The translations under genes were made by a program, and so were the position numbers. DNA of 64,000 nt from Basidiobolus meristosporus CBS 931.73 (lineage: Eukaryota; Basidiobolomycota; Basidiobolomycetes; Basidiobolales; Basidiobolaceae): positions 39,142 to 103,141 of the forward strand of contig MCFE01000285.1 in the NCBI GenBank assembly GCA_002104905.1. Reading direction: 5' to 3'. The notes beneath the pieces are model-generated. The model searched no databases. It had not been told where the DNA came from and saw nothing but the letters and a program-made list of their open reading frames with translations. Of the stretch, positions 33,049 through 44,605 are shown piece after piece (position 1 is the first letter of the stretch; each line of letters opens with the position of its first letter).

Positions 33049-34900
33049 CTAACCGCGCAGCCCGGCCCTGTACCACTCGGGGGCTTCGAGCTGACCATCC
33101 TCCCGGGAGGAGTTGTAGTCGTAGTGCACGTAGAGCTCCTCCTCCGGGTCGATGTCCCTCAGGGTGCGGATGCACTTGATCTCCCCGAACCTAGGGTGGA
33201 AGTAGTGGTCGTAGTGACAGTTGTTCTCGAATCGGTGGTTGCACTTGTGTCCCAGGGTGGCCGTGTAGTGTCGGGTGTCCGAATAGGGCTTGGGCACGTC
33301 GATCACCGTGTCCGAATCCAGCGAGATCGTGTTGTCGTTCTGCGACCAATCCCTGGCGTCGACCTAGAAGGTGGTGGGTTAATCGGAGATACGGGTGTGG
33401 GTGTGGGTGTGGATGTGGATGCCAAAAGGTCGAGGAGGGTCAACGATTACCTCTTCGTGGGTGATGCGGATTCCGTTGTAAAACGAGGCCACCTCCTGAT
33501 AAGGTAGCATCGGTAAGTCACTACATCCAGACGAATCGCTAGGTCATTGCTCTTACCCCTTTGCGTAGACCTCGCTTGGCGAACAAGCCTTCTCCCGAGC
33601 CGGGGATCAGCGACGGCTTCACGTACACCCGGGATGTCTCGTAAGGATCAGGCAATAGGGGATCTTGAGAGATCCTGGAACGGGTAGATTTATCATGGGA
33701 GTAGGTCACCTCGGAATCTATCGGGGAATATACGGTATCGGATTAGCGGGTGGATTGGGATGGGATGCAGTGAATGGATTTCCTGGAGTTCAGGGACGGC
33801 CGAACGTCACCCGTACCTTGTATCAGTTCCCCGTTCTTTGGAAGATAGTAGTGCGCGGTGACCATTTCTCCCGCCTGGTGGAACTCGTTAATGGGGTTTC
33901 CGGGGGAGGAGGCTTTCGCCGACCTGGCAGACTTCTTACCTCCCAAGTGCCTTTCAGGCAGCTGCCGTCTGGGAATTCGTAGGTGCAGGAGCTACCGGAT
34001 ACCTCACCCTCCTCATCCAAAGGCCCACAAAGACTGCCACCGTCCTAAGGGGAAACCAGGTTTGAGTTGAGCCGTGGTGCGGTGTGGTGTGGTGTGGTGT
34101 GGTGTGGTGTGGTGTGGTGTGGCGTGTTGAAAAAGAATGGAGTGGGCGGCCTCGAAAGTGCATATATGTATACCCTTGGAACCTACCTCGAAGTAAAACT
34201 TTCCAACTCCACAACGGACATTATCCTTGTAGACTCCCTCAAAGGTCAACTCGCCCTCCTCATCGTACTCCTTCGCCGGTCCGTTCAAGTCCCCGTGCTC
34301 GTAGGTGCCCTCTGGGGGGGGAGAGAGGAAAGGTTGGCTTCAGTAGGACCGGACGAGCGCGATGCGCTTAAAGACTTACCTAGATAACTGCCATCGGCAA
34401 AGATATACTTGCCGGGCCCGTTAAGCTCGTCCTCGAGGTACTCCCCGGATAAGGAACTGCCGTCTTCAAAATAGAGGCTGGCCAGCAGGAGGGAAAGAAG
34501 GAAGAGTCAGTGGGAGAGGCTCTCGCAGAGGAAGGTCCGTTCAACCCGGGTGCAAGCTCACTTACCAGCCGTATCCGTGTCTTCACCAGAAGAATGCAGT
34601 AAAAACGGTTAGCCGTCTGTTAGAGCGAGAGAGAAAAACCCCCCGGTTGGGAAGCGTCGTGTCGGCTCAGGCCAGGCTAGGTACTAATTACCCACCTTCG
34701 CTCCAGATCTGTCCGAACGAAAAAAAAACCTACTTTTCACCGTGTTGGAACCCCCCTTCGAATCTCACGTTGGAGGCCTCATAGGTCAGCACCCCTTTGC
34801 CGTGATAAAGACCCTCCTCGTCGTACTCCCCCTCGTAGGAAGGAACCTCCACCACGTCCATGGAGTCCTCATAGTCGCTGAACTCTTCCGCGCTCGACAT
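33049..34900 (-). CDS. SETD7-type histone-lysine methyltransferase (MORN repeats + SET)
   Basis: Nine-exon model (right to left): 34900-34734, 34580-34566, 34477-34380, 34311-34187, 34044-33940, 33874-33817, 33717-33557, 33495-33451, 33363-33049; 362 residues, close to human SETD7 (366). Six or so MORN repeats (residues about 22-165; YEGEYDEEGLYHGKG, GEYLEDELNGPGKY, GVYKDNVRCGVGKF) precede a SET domain. The latter has GEGLFAKRGL, FYNGIRITHEEVDARDW, GHKCNHRFENNC and the terminal YDYN, so the cofactor Asn-His and catalytic/cage tyrosines are kept. SETD7 adds one methyl to H3K4 and to non-histone targets. Exon 2 has 15 bases. Extent and domain order match the animal enzyme throughout. Confidence 0.93.
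34076..34126 (+). repeat. GGTGT pentamer microsatellite in a SETD7-like intron
   Basis: About nine GTGTG/GGTGT units within intron 34045-34186. Confidence 0.85.
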
Positions 34901-35209
34901 GATGCTGTGACTAGTTGGGAAAACACCGAAAAGAGCACTCTCGGATTCCCAACGGACCTTAGTGGACTCAAAGTCCGATCCCAGTCGAACCAATCCCCCA
35001 CCCCTACCGAGCGAAATCTCAAGGGCGATTTTTTGCATTCACGGGTGGATCAGTCGGTCAAGCAACCGACGCCGACCAGTGGTGAGGATATTTTTTTAAA
35101 GGAAATTTATTTGCGTGTTAGGTCAACAACGTATAGAGAAAGGTTGGGTTTCCAAGAGGTTGATGTCTACGAAACTCAAGGCTATTTTGGGTCCAGGTGA
35201 TGGATAGAC

Positions 35210-35538
35210 TTAGTTAGCCTTTCTGCGGAAAGAACAACCTTCGGTCAAACGGGCACGACCACCGGTAGGCTGGCAGAGGACAGTAGCGCAGGAACCGCAC
35301 AACACAACAGTTTGGGCGTGGGAGAAGACGGTGGTGATGTTGAAACAACCAGGGCACTTAACATCCATGAAGTAGGAGTTGGGGGATTGCACCAAGCGCT
35401 TAAGCTTGTGAGTGTTCTTCTCGTGCTCAAGAGAGGGGTTAAGGAGATCGACAGCCAACTAGACAGTGGGGATGGAAAGGTCAGTCATCCATCTGGTACA
35501 AAGGATCCATCCTTCTACAGCTGATCACTTACCACCAT
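35210..35538 (-). CDS. RPS27: 40S ribosomal protein eS27
   Basis: Two exons: 35538-35533 (only Met-Val) and 35458-35210; 84 residues, the normal length. The zinc ribbon cysteines are present (KCPGCFNI and [15 protein letters not shown]) with the invariant C-terminus [11 protein letters not shown]. It is a structural protein of the small subunit. The intron directly after the second codon is typical of fungal ribosomal protein genes. Confidence 0.97.
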
Positions 35539-35818
35539 GTTTTACGATTGTACACCTGGATGGACCGCTAGACAAGCGAAAAAGAGAGAATCCATGGCGT
35601 TTGGAAATTCAATTTATACCACACTCGCGACCCTTTTGCGGCAAGGGTCCTTCTGATTGGATAGATCAAAATCATAATTTTGGATTTCGCTCGCTGGCTG
35701 GTTTATTTGTGTGGACGGCAATGATGGGTGGTGAATTGGGAAATAGGAAATGGGAATTGGGAATTGGGAATTGGCAGTTGCAATGGTGGATGAGTTGGAG
35801 ATTGGATGGTCATGCTGT
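35539..35818. other. Intergenic
   Basis: eS27 upstream side and aminopeptidase 3' side. A short run of GGGAATT repeats at about 35740-35775. No gene seen. Confidence 0.5.
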
Positions 35819-38124
35819 TTACGAGCTCATGGTATATTCGATATCTTCTACTTCCTTGGGCGCGGTGACCGACAAGATTATCGGGTCCTCTTTGCCAACA
35901 AGGACGTTGTCTTCGATTCGGATTCCGATTCCTTGGTACTCCTTGGGGAACTTGTCGTCATAAGGCACATAGAGTCCAGGCTCTACAGGTCAACCAACAC
36001 TGAGTTAAATCTGGCCAAACCCGCGGGAATATTGCAGTGGCTTCTTACCAATTGTGACCACCATGCCGGACTTGAGCTTACGGCTACGTGTCATGTCGAA
36101 TGTGTCGTGGAGGTCGAGACCGAGATAATGACCAACATGGTGAGGATACAGAATTCTGTCCACATCCTAGAGCCACGTTGTCAGTCGACTGCAAAAATAC
36201 ATCCTGAGCCATGCGCACACCTACCCATTTGTCCAGTTTGAAGCCGAGCTTGCCTAACTCGTCCTTCATTAGCCCCACCGATTCGTCGTGAACTCGATTC
36301 AACGAGTTGTTGTTGTCCTCCGTGCACATCTACATTGAAGGTACAACCAGTCAGTGGCCGCCGCTACATCGTCAGGAAAGTCCTCTGACCTTGATGCACT
36401 GCTTTTGCACGCTCAGCACAGCTTTGTAGAGATCCTTCTGCTGCTTGGAGAATTTGCCGTTGACGGGCCAGGTGCGAGTGATATCACTGGCATACCCGTT
36501 GTATTCCTTTGGGGTCGCACGAGTTACTAACAACAAACCTACTTGAGCCTTGGTGAATACACAACTTACCCCTCCGGCATCCACGAGAAGTAGATCCCCC
36601 TCCCTGTTGATCGCAAAGATTAGCCGGGATCAGTGAATATATACCATGGAAGCAGTACCTCAACAATTGGTTGTTGTTGACATAGTGCATGGTTAAAGCG
36701 TTTTTGCCTCCAGCTACCACTGGCACGTAAGCCAGCATCTGGGAGCCTCTCTTGCGGCATTCATATTCAAACAAAGCAGAGATGGTCTGCTCGGATACGC
36801 CTGGCTTGGTTGCCTTCATTATCTGATGGGCGGGTTAGGTGCAAGCTGACAACTAGCCCAATCGGACCCTAGCTCACCTCGATGAAGCCCTTTCCACTGA
36901 TCTCGCCAGACTCCCTCATCAATCTAGCCTCTGCTTTGCTTTTGAACAGTCGGTGCTCTTGGATAATCGGAGCCAGTGGTCTGATTTTGGACGATTCGTT
37001 CTCTAAACCGGGAGATAAGAGGTCACCACGATGCTTCGCCCATGGAGTGAAGTTTGCAAATACCCTTGGACGTCAGCGACTTCACCGCGTGCTCATAGGA
37101 GTAGAGGGACATTGGCTCGGGGAAGTCTACATAGATCGGGCCCTCCGAATCGAAGAGCCTACGGATATGATGGCCAAACTTTGTAAACTCGTGCGCCTAA
37201 ATTCCCATTGAAGATCAGAATATAGCGCGTGCGTTTTGATACCATTCGATCCAACCTCATCCGCCCCAAAATAGTCGACCGCTGCCTCCAATCCAGCACG
37301 TGCCCCTTCCCACAATTCGATCTCTGGTTTCTTGGGCTGAACAAACATCGACATGGTGTATCCACGCTCAGTGGCGTCGTCCTTCTCTTAAGTAACCTGG
37401 ATTAAGCATCCGGTGGATTCCCGAGGCTTGGCGAAGTGCGCACTTACCTAACACCGTGACGGCGTCCGGTTGATTGTAACCTATAGAGAGTTGGGGGTTA
37501 CTTCGTATGCACGGGGCCAAGAAATTCGCACCATCAGTTGGATCCAAGACAAACCGGTAAGATACAGAAAATCGGTGTTTTGATGAAACGGGTAACTACA
37601 GTAATTCCGAAGAGACGCGTTAGTGGGCTCGCTTCATAAGTCGAGTTTCGTGTGGCTTGACACCTACAATATTTTGTGAGACATGTAACGTAGCCTGTGT
37701 CCGAATAAGATCACTTTGCTCTTCTCCGGCAAAGAGGTGATGAGCTTGGTTCTGCGTAGTTCGTATTCGACCTTGGAGATTCCGGGGGTAACTAAAGGTG
37801 GGGGTCGGTTGTGAATCGAGAACCTGAAGTGATTCTTTCCAAAACAGATACCAACTTTCGTCCTCCTTCATCAAATACGGGTGCGTTTCCGGACTAGGCT
37901 GGCCAAGAGAACGCAAGCCTCGTGTTGCCCCGAGGTTCAAGGCTAGGGAATGTTCAGTAAACAGGCACAGTGATCAGGTGTTGGGGATGCAATGCTGGCA
38001 CACTCACCTGGCTTTCTTAACAAGGGCTTGGTGATAATGCGCAAGGAATTCTACATGGTTGTCGAAAAGCACTCAGTCGTGTTGCTTACTCGGTCAAGGT
38101 GTCGTTGTAGTGCGCCCTTACCAT
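35819..38124 (-). CDS. ICP55: Mitochondrial Xaa-Pro aminopeptidase, ICP55/XPNPEP3 type
   Basis: Fifteen-exon model: ATG alone at 38124-38122, then 38050-38008, 37942-37856, 37791-37668, 37595-37555, 37480-37448, 37386-37256, 37196-37064, 37002-36878, 36822-36659, 36603-36570, 36506-36390, 36329-36225, 36166-36049, 35982-35819; 473 residues. The N-terminus ([15 protein letters not shown]) is a basic amphipathic presequence. An AMP_N domain ([29 protein letters not shown]) precedes the pita-bread catalytic domain with all five metal ligands: D303, D314, H390, E420, E443. ICP55 trims one residue from imported matrix proteins after MPP cleavage. Start choice rests on the presequence and on ATG lying exactly at a GTAAGG donor. 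Confidence 0.92.
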
Positions 38125-38956
38125 AGTTCAAAGAAGCGGTCCTGGGATATCCACCAATATGTCGAAAGGGGTTTGATGCTTTGCAAACTGCTTTACAAAA
38201 TGCCAATTTGACTCGTTAAATGAAATGACAAAATTTGATGCAATCCTTGTATGATAGATCACTGACTAATTGATACCCGTCCTCAGTCCTAGTCCTAGCC
38301 CTAGCCCTAGCCCTTACTTCCTCTGATCACTTGTGCTGATCTGAACCCTTGGGCCACAACTCCGATGCGAGCCACACCACTAATAAAGCATAGATTCAAA
38401 GCCAAAAATCGAAAATGACGATGAATTAGGAAAAAAAAGGATCTTTTCCCTTTAATATTGACATGGCTGATTTCGCATTCACTCGCCTCCATTGGTGAGT
38501 TTCCACAGAATTGGCATATGATTTGTTCATCATAGGTGGGAAATATATATCGAATGGGGAATTATCAGCCAATCGAAGGGATCACAATTTGCTCTCCCAA
38601 TATAGCGTATGCCATAAGAATCCACTCGTGGCTTTCCGCCCTTCGTTTTTTCTTAAACGACTTTAACACCTCCTCTAGTCTTGGAGTTCCTCCTTGTCGG
38701 GAACTAACTAGTGAAGTAATCCTACTTTTTGCCACAGCGAACTGACCTGTCGCTTCTTCCGTTAGGCCTGCACTTAACTGAGAAGCCACTCCCCACTTGC
38801 CTTCAACCGCATCACACTTACCCCTTATCCAATAACGAAACTGTCGCCCCGTTGCGTATCGTTTTTGGTGCTTGCCTCGTCCGCTTTTAAACTTAAATCA
38901 TAGTCGAAAAACTGCCCCCTATATCTTTAACCGTGTCTGATCAAGCTAATTCTGAA
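38125..38956. other. Divergent intergenic
   Basis: No supported ORF. Contains a CCCTAG hexamer run at 38286-38320 and pyrimidine-rich sequence toward 38880. Serves as upstream region of the aminopeptidase (-) and the orphan ORF (+). Confidence 0.4.
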
Positions 38957-39568
38957 ATGTTGTTTCCAAGAACTTGTTTTACCGCTAATACTGTGCGTCC
39001 ATTGATTGCTCGCACGACCTGCCAGAGCGTTGCTCGGCCGCCGACAACCACTCCTGTGCGTCACCTACGTACCGCCACGAACGGTAACGCTGGTATAGGC
39101 ACTTCGGTGCTGGCGCCAGCACTCAACCGAATTCGTGGCGGCGTGCTACCTCAGTCGACTGGAGGTGCTTCCATGCTGAGCAATGATTCCCGTTCGCACC
39201 TACACACCGCCACCGCGGATGCGTTCTATCCATCAAACACGCAGGTATTTGGGGAATTCTTTCGCGCCAATAGTACTTCGCCCTACCTCGGAGGTACCAG
39301 CCCACCCGTGCCATCATATGCATCCTCGACGTCATACGCTGAGTCTGAGCTTGCTTGGGATGACTTCACATTGTACGACGACGACTCACCCGCTGGCGAG
39401 TTTAGCTGGGATGTCACAGGTGCTACACCCGCGTTGTTCGCTCCGCTGGGAGAGGTGTTTGCCTCGGCACTCTCAAACACCAACGAACGAAAGGCCGAGG
39501 ACTCCGAGATGGAGCAGGAGAACGATTTCATTTCCACGGAACATCCACACTCCTACGAAAGACAGTAG
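38957..39568 (+). CDS. Hypothetical protein, possible mitochondrial targeting sequence
   Basis: 203 codons from ATG 38957 to TAG. The N-terminus (MLFPRTCFTANTVRPLIAR) is Arg/Thr/Ser-rich without acids, which could be a mitochondrial presequence. The middle is Ser/Pro/Tyr-rich and the end acidic with an EDSEMEQEN stretch. No domain recognised. Codon use is balanced and the frame intronless. An earlier in-frame GTG at 38933 is not used. Confidence 0.5.
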   Translation: MLFPRTCFTANTVRPLIARTTCQSVARPPTTTPVRHLRTATNGNAGIGTSVLAPALNRIRGGVLPQSTGGASMLSNDSRSHLHTATADAFYPSNTQVFGEFFRANSTSPYLGGTSPPVPSYASSTSYAESELAWDDFTLYDDDSPAGEFSWDVTGATPALFAPLGEVFASALSNTNERKAEDSEMEQENDFISTEHPHSYERQ

Positions 39569-40405
39569 ACCTATCCTGGTGACCCCCGCTTTTCTACCCT
39601 GAGTCGGACTACCACCTTGGAACAAAGTGGTGTGGTGTGTAGTCCAAGTAAATGTTGCTTTCCATTCGAGTTGGGAAGTCGATGGCAACGGTTAATGATT
39701 TTTGTTTTGTGATCTATGATTTATGGAGAATCCCTCACCCACCGGTCCATGCCTATCTTTGAACTGGATCTTCGTTGAGAAATTCGAGTGGAAACCATCC
39801 GTTTTGCATCTTCTCTGCAGCATGGGACCATTTCTGTGGTATTCATCATGTTAAGCTAGACTAGTGGTTCTTGATCATCTCTTTCCTTTGTGCGCGCGCT
39901 TCAGCTATTTATTATTCACCTATTGGATATTTTCCTCCCTTTCCCTTTCCCTTTCCCTTACCTTTACTCTTACCCTTACCATTACCCTTACCTTCGCTTA
40001 ACTTTCCTCTTACATTTTCCTTATCGTCAGTAGTACGAAACGAACCGGCGATTTATTAACGCAATAAACTTCTATGTCTTCCTGGTTTGCTCATTGTACA
40101 ATCGAACCAGGTAGCCCGCTTGGATACTGATCGGCACCGAAATGCTGTTGCGACGTTGGTGCTGTGGGTTCCCATTCATTTTCAAACACAGATCCTACTG
40201 TGTTTCCTGTAGAACATTGGGCTTGTCGGATCAGACACCACTACGTCAGCCATCCCAACCTGATCCTTTGACTACATCTGCCATTGGCGATATTTCAGGC
40301 GATGTTAATGTTGGGTTACTACGGTGAAACCGACCAGGGTGATTTCAATCCACACCCTCTTTATAAACGCCACCGGCCCGCTCCACATCCACATCCTCTG
40401 TAGCA
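39569..40405. other. Intergenic with CCCTTT/CCCTTA tract
   Basis: Pyrimidine hexamer tract at 39936-39992 (CCCTTT then CCCTTA units), otherwise no feature. The upstream 100 bases of the GST gene hold CCACATCC runs. Confidence 0.5.
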
Positions 40406-41484
40406 ATGTCCACTTTCGAGCTCGCTTACCTCGAAATGCCCGGCCGCGCTGAAGCCGCCAAGCTGCTCTTGATCTCTGCGGGGGTAAGGAAATCGCAGAT
40501 GTGGCCCAAATCGAAATGCAACCCCGCTGATGCTTTAGTGCCCAGATCCCATACGACAACACGGATATCAAGGTAGGGTTCCACAACTTCCCGAGACAGC
40601 GTCATGGCCGTTTCTGAGATCGGTTCAGTGGGGTCAGATTCCGGAGATCGCGCCCTTTGGCCAGGTTCCATATATGGTTGAGGAGAAGGAGGATGGCACG
40701 GTAATGTCTGTTGGTTGATGCGCAGCCTTCGTTGCGAGTCCTAGCTGGATTTTGTGGAAACAGAGATTCGTCTTGGGTGAATCTCACGCCATTGAACGCT
40801 ATCTTGCTAGAAAATATGGTTGGTGCAGGAGCAGCTGCTTGGTTGCAACCGGCCGTCTGATCGTTCTGTTTCCGCGTGTAGGTTACCTCGGAAAGAATCT
40901 CGAAGAGACCGCATACTTGGAAAGCATCTGCGATAATGGAGGTGGGTTGAATTTTGCTCATTTCCGTGATGTGGTAAGCATTGATCAGTTCTGCAGGTGC
41001 TATGGCCGACAAGTTCTTTGGTACGTTCATGCTGGAGGGAGAAGCTAAGGTAGTTGTTTGTTTCCCTTTACAGCTCAGAGCCTCGATCCCACCATGTCGT
41101 CGATATAGGAAAAATCGACCGAGAACTTCCTTCAGGTGGTAGTCCCCAAATACATCAAGTATCACGAAGAAATCCTCACCAAGAACGGAACCAATGGATA
41201 TTATCTACGGGATGAGGTTGGAACCGCCTCTAGCGGCATTGGGCATTCCCACTTCTAACCACCTCGTACTCTAGTTCACTTTGGCGGAGTTTTTGAACGC
41301 CCAGATGATCAGATTGATCAACTTCAATTCCGGAAAGGAAGTGTTCTCCGAATCCAAGTGTCCTGCTATTTGGAAGCTGTTCCAGAATGTTATGGGTCAT
41401 CCTCACTTCGCAAACTACTTCAAGGAGAGTGATGCCAAACTCGAGGAGCATCGTAGCATCTTGATCAATGCTAGATCCAAATAA
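40406..41484 (+). CDS. Glutathione S-transferase, sigma-like
   Basis: Eight exons: 40406-40483, 40546-40572, 40629-40700, 40764-40818, 40882-40941, 40997-41049, 41109-41216, 41275-41484; 220 residues. The N-terminal thioredoxin-like half starts MSTFELAYLEMPGRAE with the catalytic-type Tyr8. It carries the glutathione-binding GQVPYMVEEKEDG and ESHAIERYLARKYG motifs. The helical C-terminal half has the N-capping region FTLAEFLNAQMI. It conjugates glutathione to electrophiles in the cytosol, or acts as a prostaglandin-isomerase-like enzyme. Acceptor choice for exons 2 and 3 was set by frame and family fit. Confidence 0.88.
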
Positions 41485-41857
41485 ACATGACTGCGGCATT
41501 GGGGTGCATGCATTGGCGCATTAACATCTCATTTGTACAAATTTTATCAATCAGCAAACGAGCCATATATTGATGTCTGCGATCAATTGGTGAAGAAATT
41601 ATCAAACTGACTACATTCGCAGCATTGGTGTTGATTTACTTTCTCGATGTGTGGCTGTGATTCGATGCTCAAGGCCAAACTCAACTATACTTCACAAAAG
41701 GGTGACTCTCGTCTGGTTTATTTTATGTTGCGTATTGCAGTGATCTTCAATAGGTTCACTCTTTCCGATTTTGTATGCCATTAGCTTTGTTATGTCACAA
41801 TGAGTGATGCAGCTGTCTACCACATTCGGTGTGGCTTCTGATGAGGGTTGCGGATAC
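41485..41857. other. 3' flank, left copy of the MDR duplication
   Basis: From about 41700 it is nearly identical to 44449-44605, so the duplicated block includes about 150 bases beyond the MDR stop. A looser match reaches back to about 41560/44310. Confidence 0.7.
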
Positions 41858-43205
41858 CTACTGGCTCTGGTCTAGTTCCACAATCACCTTGCCTCTGCAA
41901 CGACCGCTCAACTGCCTCTCAAAGGCCTCCAACGACTGGTCAAACGAGAATACCGAGTCCACCACCGGTTTGAGTGCACCTGAAATGGCCATATGTGTCG
42001 GTGAAATTGCTCGCCATCAAGCCTGCTTACTCGTCTTACCTTCCGCTATCAATTTTCTTACTTCTTCGAGTTGAGCTTCATCAGTGGAACCAGAGAACAT
42101 GATGTAATTCGGGTGGCCAATGAAACTCCATGCTTTCCTTGATACTAGACGAGCACCATTTCTCAACAACCAGGTGTATCCACCGATTTTGTGTTCATCA
42201 CCGACAATAGTGATGAAGGATCCAGAAGGTTTGAGGATTCTGGTGGCTTCTTCGTACGCCTAGTCAAGTATTAACCCAGTTATCTACAGGATCCCTGCCC
42301 TGAGTTACTACTTACCTCAACACCACCGACACAGTCGAACACTAGGTCGACCAAATCATCTTTCAGTACATCGGCCACATCTGCTATGGTGTAATCGATG
42401 ACCTGATCGGCTCCGAGCGATCTGACCAGTTCCTCATTTCTACCGGAGCATGTACAAATCACGTAGGCTCCAAAATGCTTCGCCAATTGGATCGAGACGG
42501 TTCCTGTGGAGATAGATCTATTAGCGGAGACAGAATGGTGCAGCATACAACCCATGGGCACCCACCAACCCCACCACTTCCGCCCAGGATCAGCACTCGC
42601 ATGGATTGCTTGATTGCCCCTCTTTGGACAAGTCCTTGCCACGCTGTGACCGATACCAGTGGCAGTCCAGCGAGTTCGGTATCAGTAAGATTCTCCGGAG
42701 CCTTGACCAGACAAGTCTCGTCGGATGTGCAGTACTCCGCAAGTCCCCCATCCTTGACAAAAGCGATAAGGCATTCAAGATATGATACTAGGCTTAGGTA
42801 TTTAGTAATCTTACCATCATCATTTGCAGATAGCCAAAGACTTTGTCGCCAATCTTGAACTTGGATGCATGGCTTCCAACACTGACCACTGTTCCCACGA
42901 CATCCACGCCGGGAGTATGAGGTCTCTTGATGAGTTTATTAACTATGTTGTCCTCCATGGCCTGATTCAGGGCAATGGAAAGCCCGAAGTTAGTATCACC
43001 TACACAAAGAATGCTGCCGTGAGCACAATACCTTGGAGTCTACTGGGTTTAAGCTAGTGGCATGGACTTTCAATAGCACCTCTTTTGACTTGGGTGGCAA
43101 GACCGGTACGTTGGTTTCGAGCTTTAGTACCTGTGTTGGGGTCCCACACCCGGACCAACGCCAGGCACGCATTTCCGTAGGTATCTTATCAGGGCTCGAA
43201 GGCAT
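41858..43205 (-). CDS. Zinc-type (MDR) quinone oxidoreductase, copy 1
   Basis: Six exons: 43205-43032, 42961-42815, 42752-42566, 42503-42316, 42259-42040, 41979-41858; 345 residues. GroES-like N-terminal half (LLKVHATSLNPVDSK, PGVDVVGTVVSVG, GDKVFGYL) and Rossmann half with GGSGGVGTVSIQLAKHFGA for NADPH. No zinc-binding cysteine set is seen, so it is quinone-oxidoreductase/RTN4IP1-like rather than a true alcohol dehydrogenase. Intron 1 contains a perfect TACTAAC branch site. Met at 43205 is the first ATG. A second at 43172 is possible. Confidence 0.9.
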
Positions 43206-44605
43206 GAGGACTGTTGAATGAGTATGTTTGCTCACCACTGAAGGAGTGATTAGTTAACAAACATAAGGTCAATTAAACTCCATTTATATATGAGGCTGGC
43301 CAATGAGATGAATCATCACTTTGGAACGTGCTTTAAGGAAGGAGTGATAATCCGTGATGATTATTGGCTGGGAGAAGATCACCCCCGGGATTCAGTTATC
43401 GCACGAAATATTAACATTAAATTCGACCTGGTAACGATATATTAGATGGTGGCTGAGGAACCTCTGAGGAAGCTTGTACGAATAGGGTTAATCAACTTGG
43501 TTAAATTTGGACTGATTCCTAACTAGAGGGAAGTAGATGATTGTTACCTCAGTATACTGTACAGAGATTGCCAAGAGCTAACAGGTGTGTTTATTAGTCA
43601 CTCTCAGGTGGATGTTGGGACGTTACATTATATGATGATGAATGCGACGTACTGCTCTCTTTCGCAGCCTTCATCAATAGTAGATTGTAGAGTTCTGGAA
43701 GTGATTGGGTAACAAACTTGGGAAAAACAACCCTTACATGGGCTGTGATGTGGGCTAAGTTGGAGGCCTTTTAGAATATATCATTGTTTCCATTGACGTT
43801 TGGTATTGATTCAAAGATATAGACTAGGTATGGGATCAGAGTATGTGAATCATTGGTATTGCCTCTAATTTACTCAATTTTATTTTCTAGTGAGCACTTA
43901 ACAGCAAGTGGACATACAAATTGTGTGGGCTTGCTGAGAGCACATCCAAATATGAGTTCCTTCGTTATGGAGTAAATCAATATATTACTTGCTGGCCTGT
44001 TGATGTACGATGACTATTCAAGCAGTTGTAGTGCGTTTATGTAATACATATTTATATACCTAATCAAGTCCTCAAAAACTTGAAATACTTGATCTGTAAC
44101 GGCGTATGATGTGGCCCTGCTCTACTGATTTTTGATCTGCATTAATCACCGAAAATCCCCGAGTATTGGCGTTCAGTACTCAATTTGAAACATACCCCAA
44201 TATTACATTCCAAAAATACCGAAGTATTGACTTGGATTGTGATTTCAATGAGCAATATCACTTGCCACCAGAGGGAACCATTGCTAAGCTATGCATCAGT
44301 TTTGGCGGTCTGCGAAGGTGCCATATATTGACGATCAGGATCAATTGGTGAGGTTAAGACCAAACTGACTTCATTCGCAGCACTAACCTTCGCGAATTAT
44401 AACTGCAATAAGGCGATTGGGGTTAAGCCTAACTATATTTCCCGTAGAGATGACCCTCGTCTGGTTTATTTTATGTTGCGTATTGCAGTGATCTTCAATA
44501 GGTTCACTCTTTCCAATTTTGTATGCCATTAGCTTTGTTATGTCACAATGAGTGATGCAGCTTTCTACCACATTCGGTGTGGCTTCTGATGAGGGTTGCG
44601 GATAC
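43206..44605. other. Region between MDR copies
   Basis: The first 120 bases are the duplicated promoter (compare 45954-46075). The rest is AT-rich without ORFs. 44160-44605 repeats the 3' flank of copy 1. Confidence 0.6.

Noticed and set aside
33875-33939. Reading through the 65-base segment in the SETD7-like gene as coding
   Set aside because: It is out of frame with both neighbours. Splicing it out restores continuous SETD7 alignment.
38286-38320. CCCTAG run taken as a CRISPR-like or regulatory array
   Set aside because: Uninterrupted simple hexamers without spacers.
43001-43031. Very short (32-base) first intron in MDR copy 1
   Set aside because: The 70-base intron ending at 42962, which includes a TACTAAC branch site, keeps frame and restores the family sequence; the short one gives an immediate stop.
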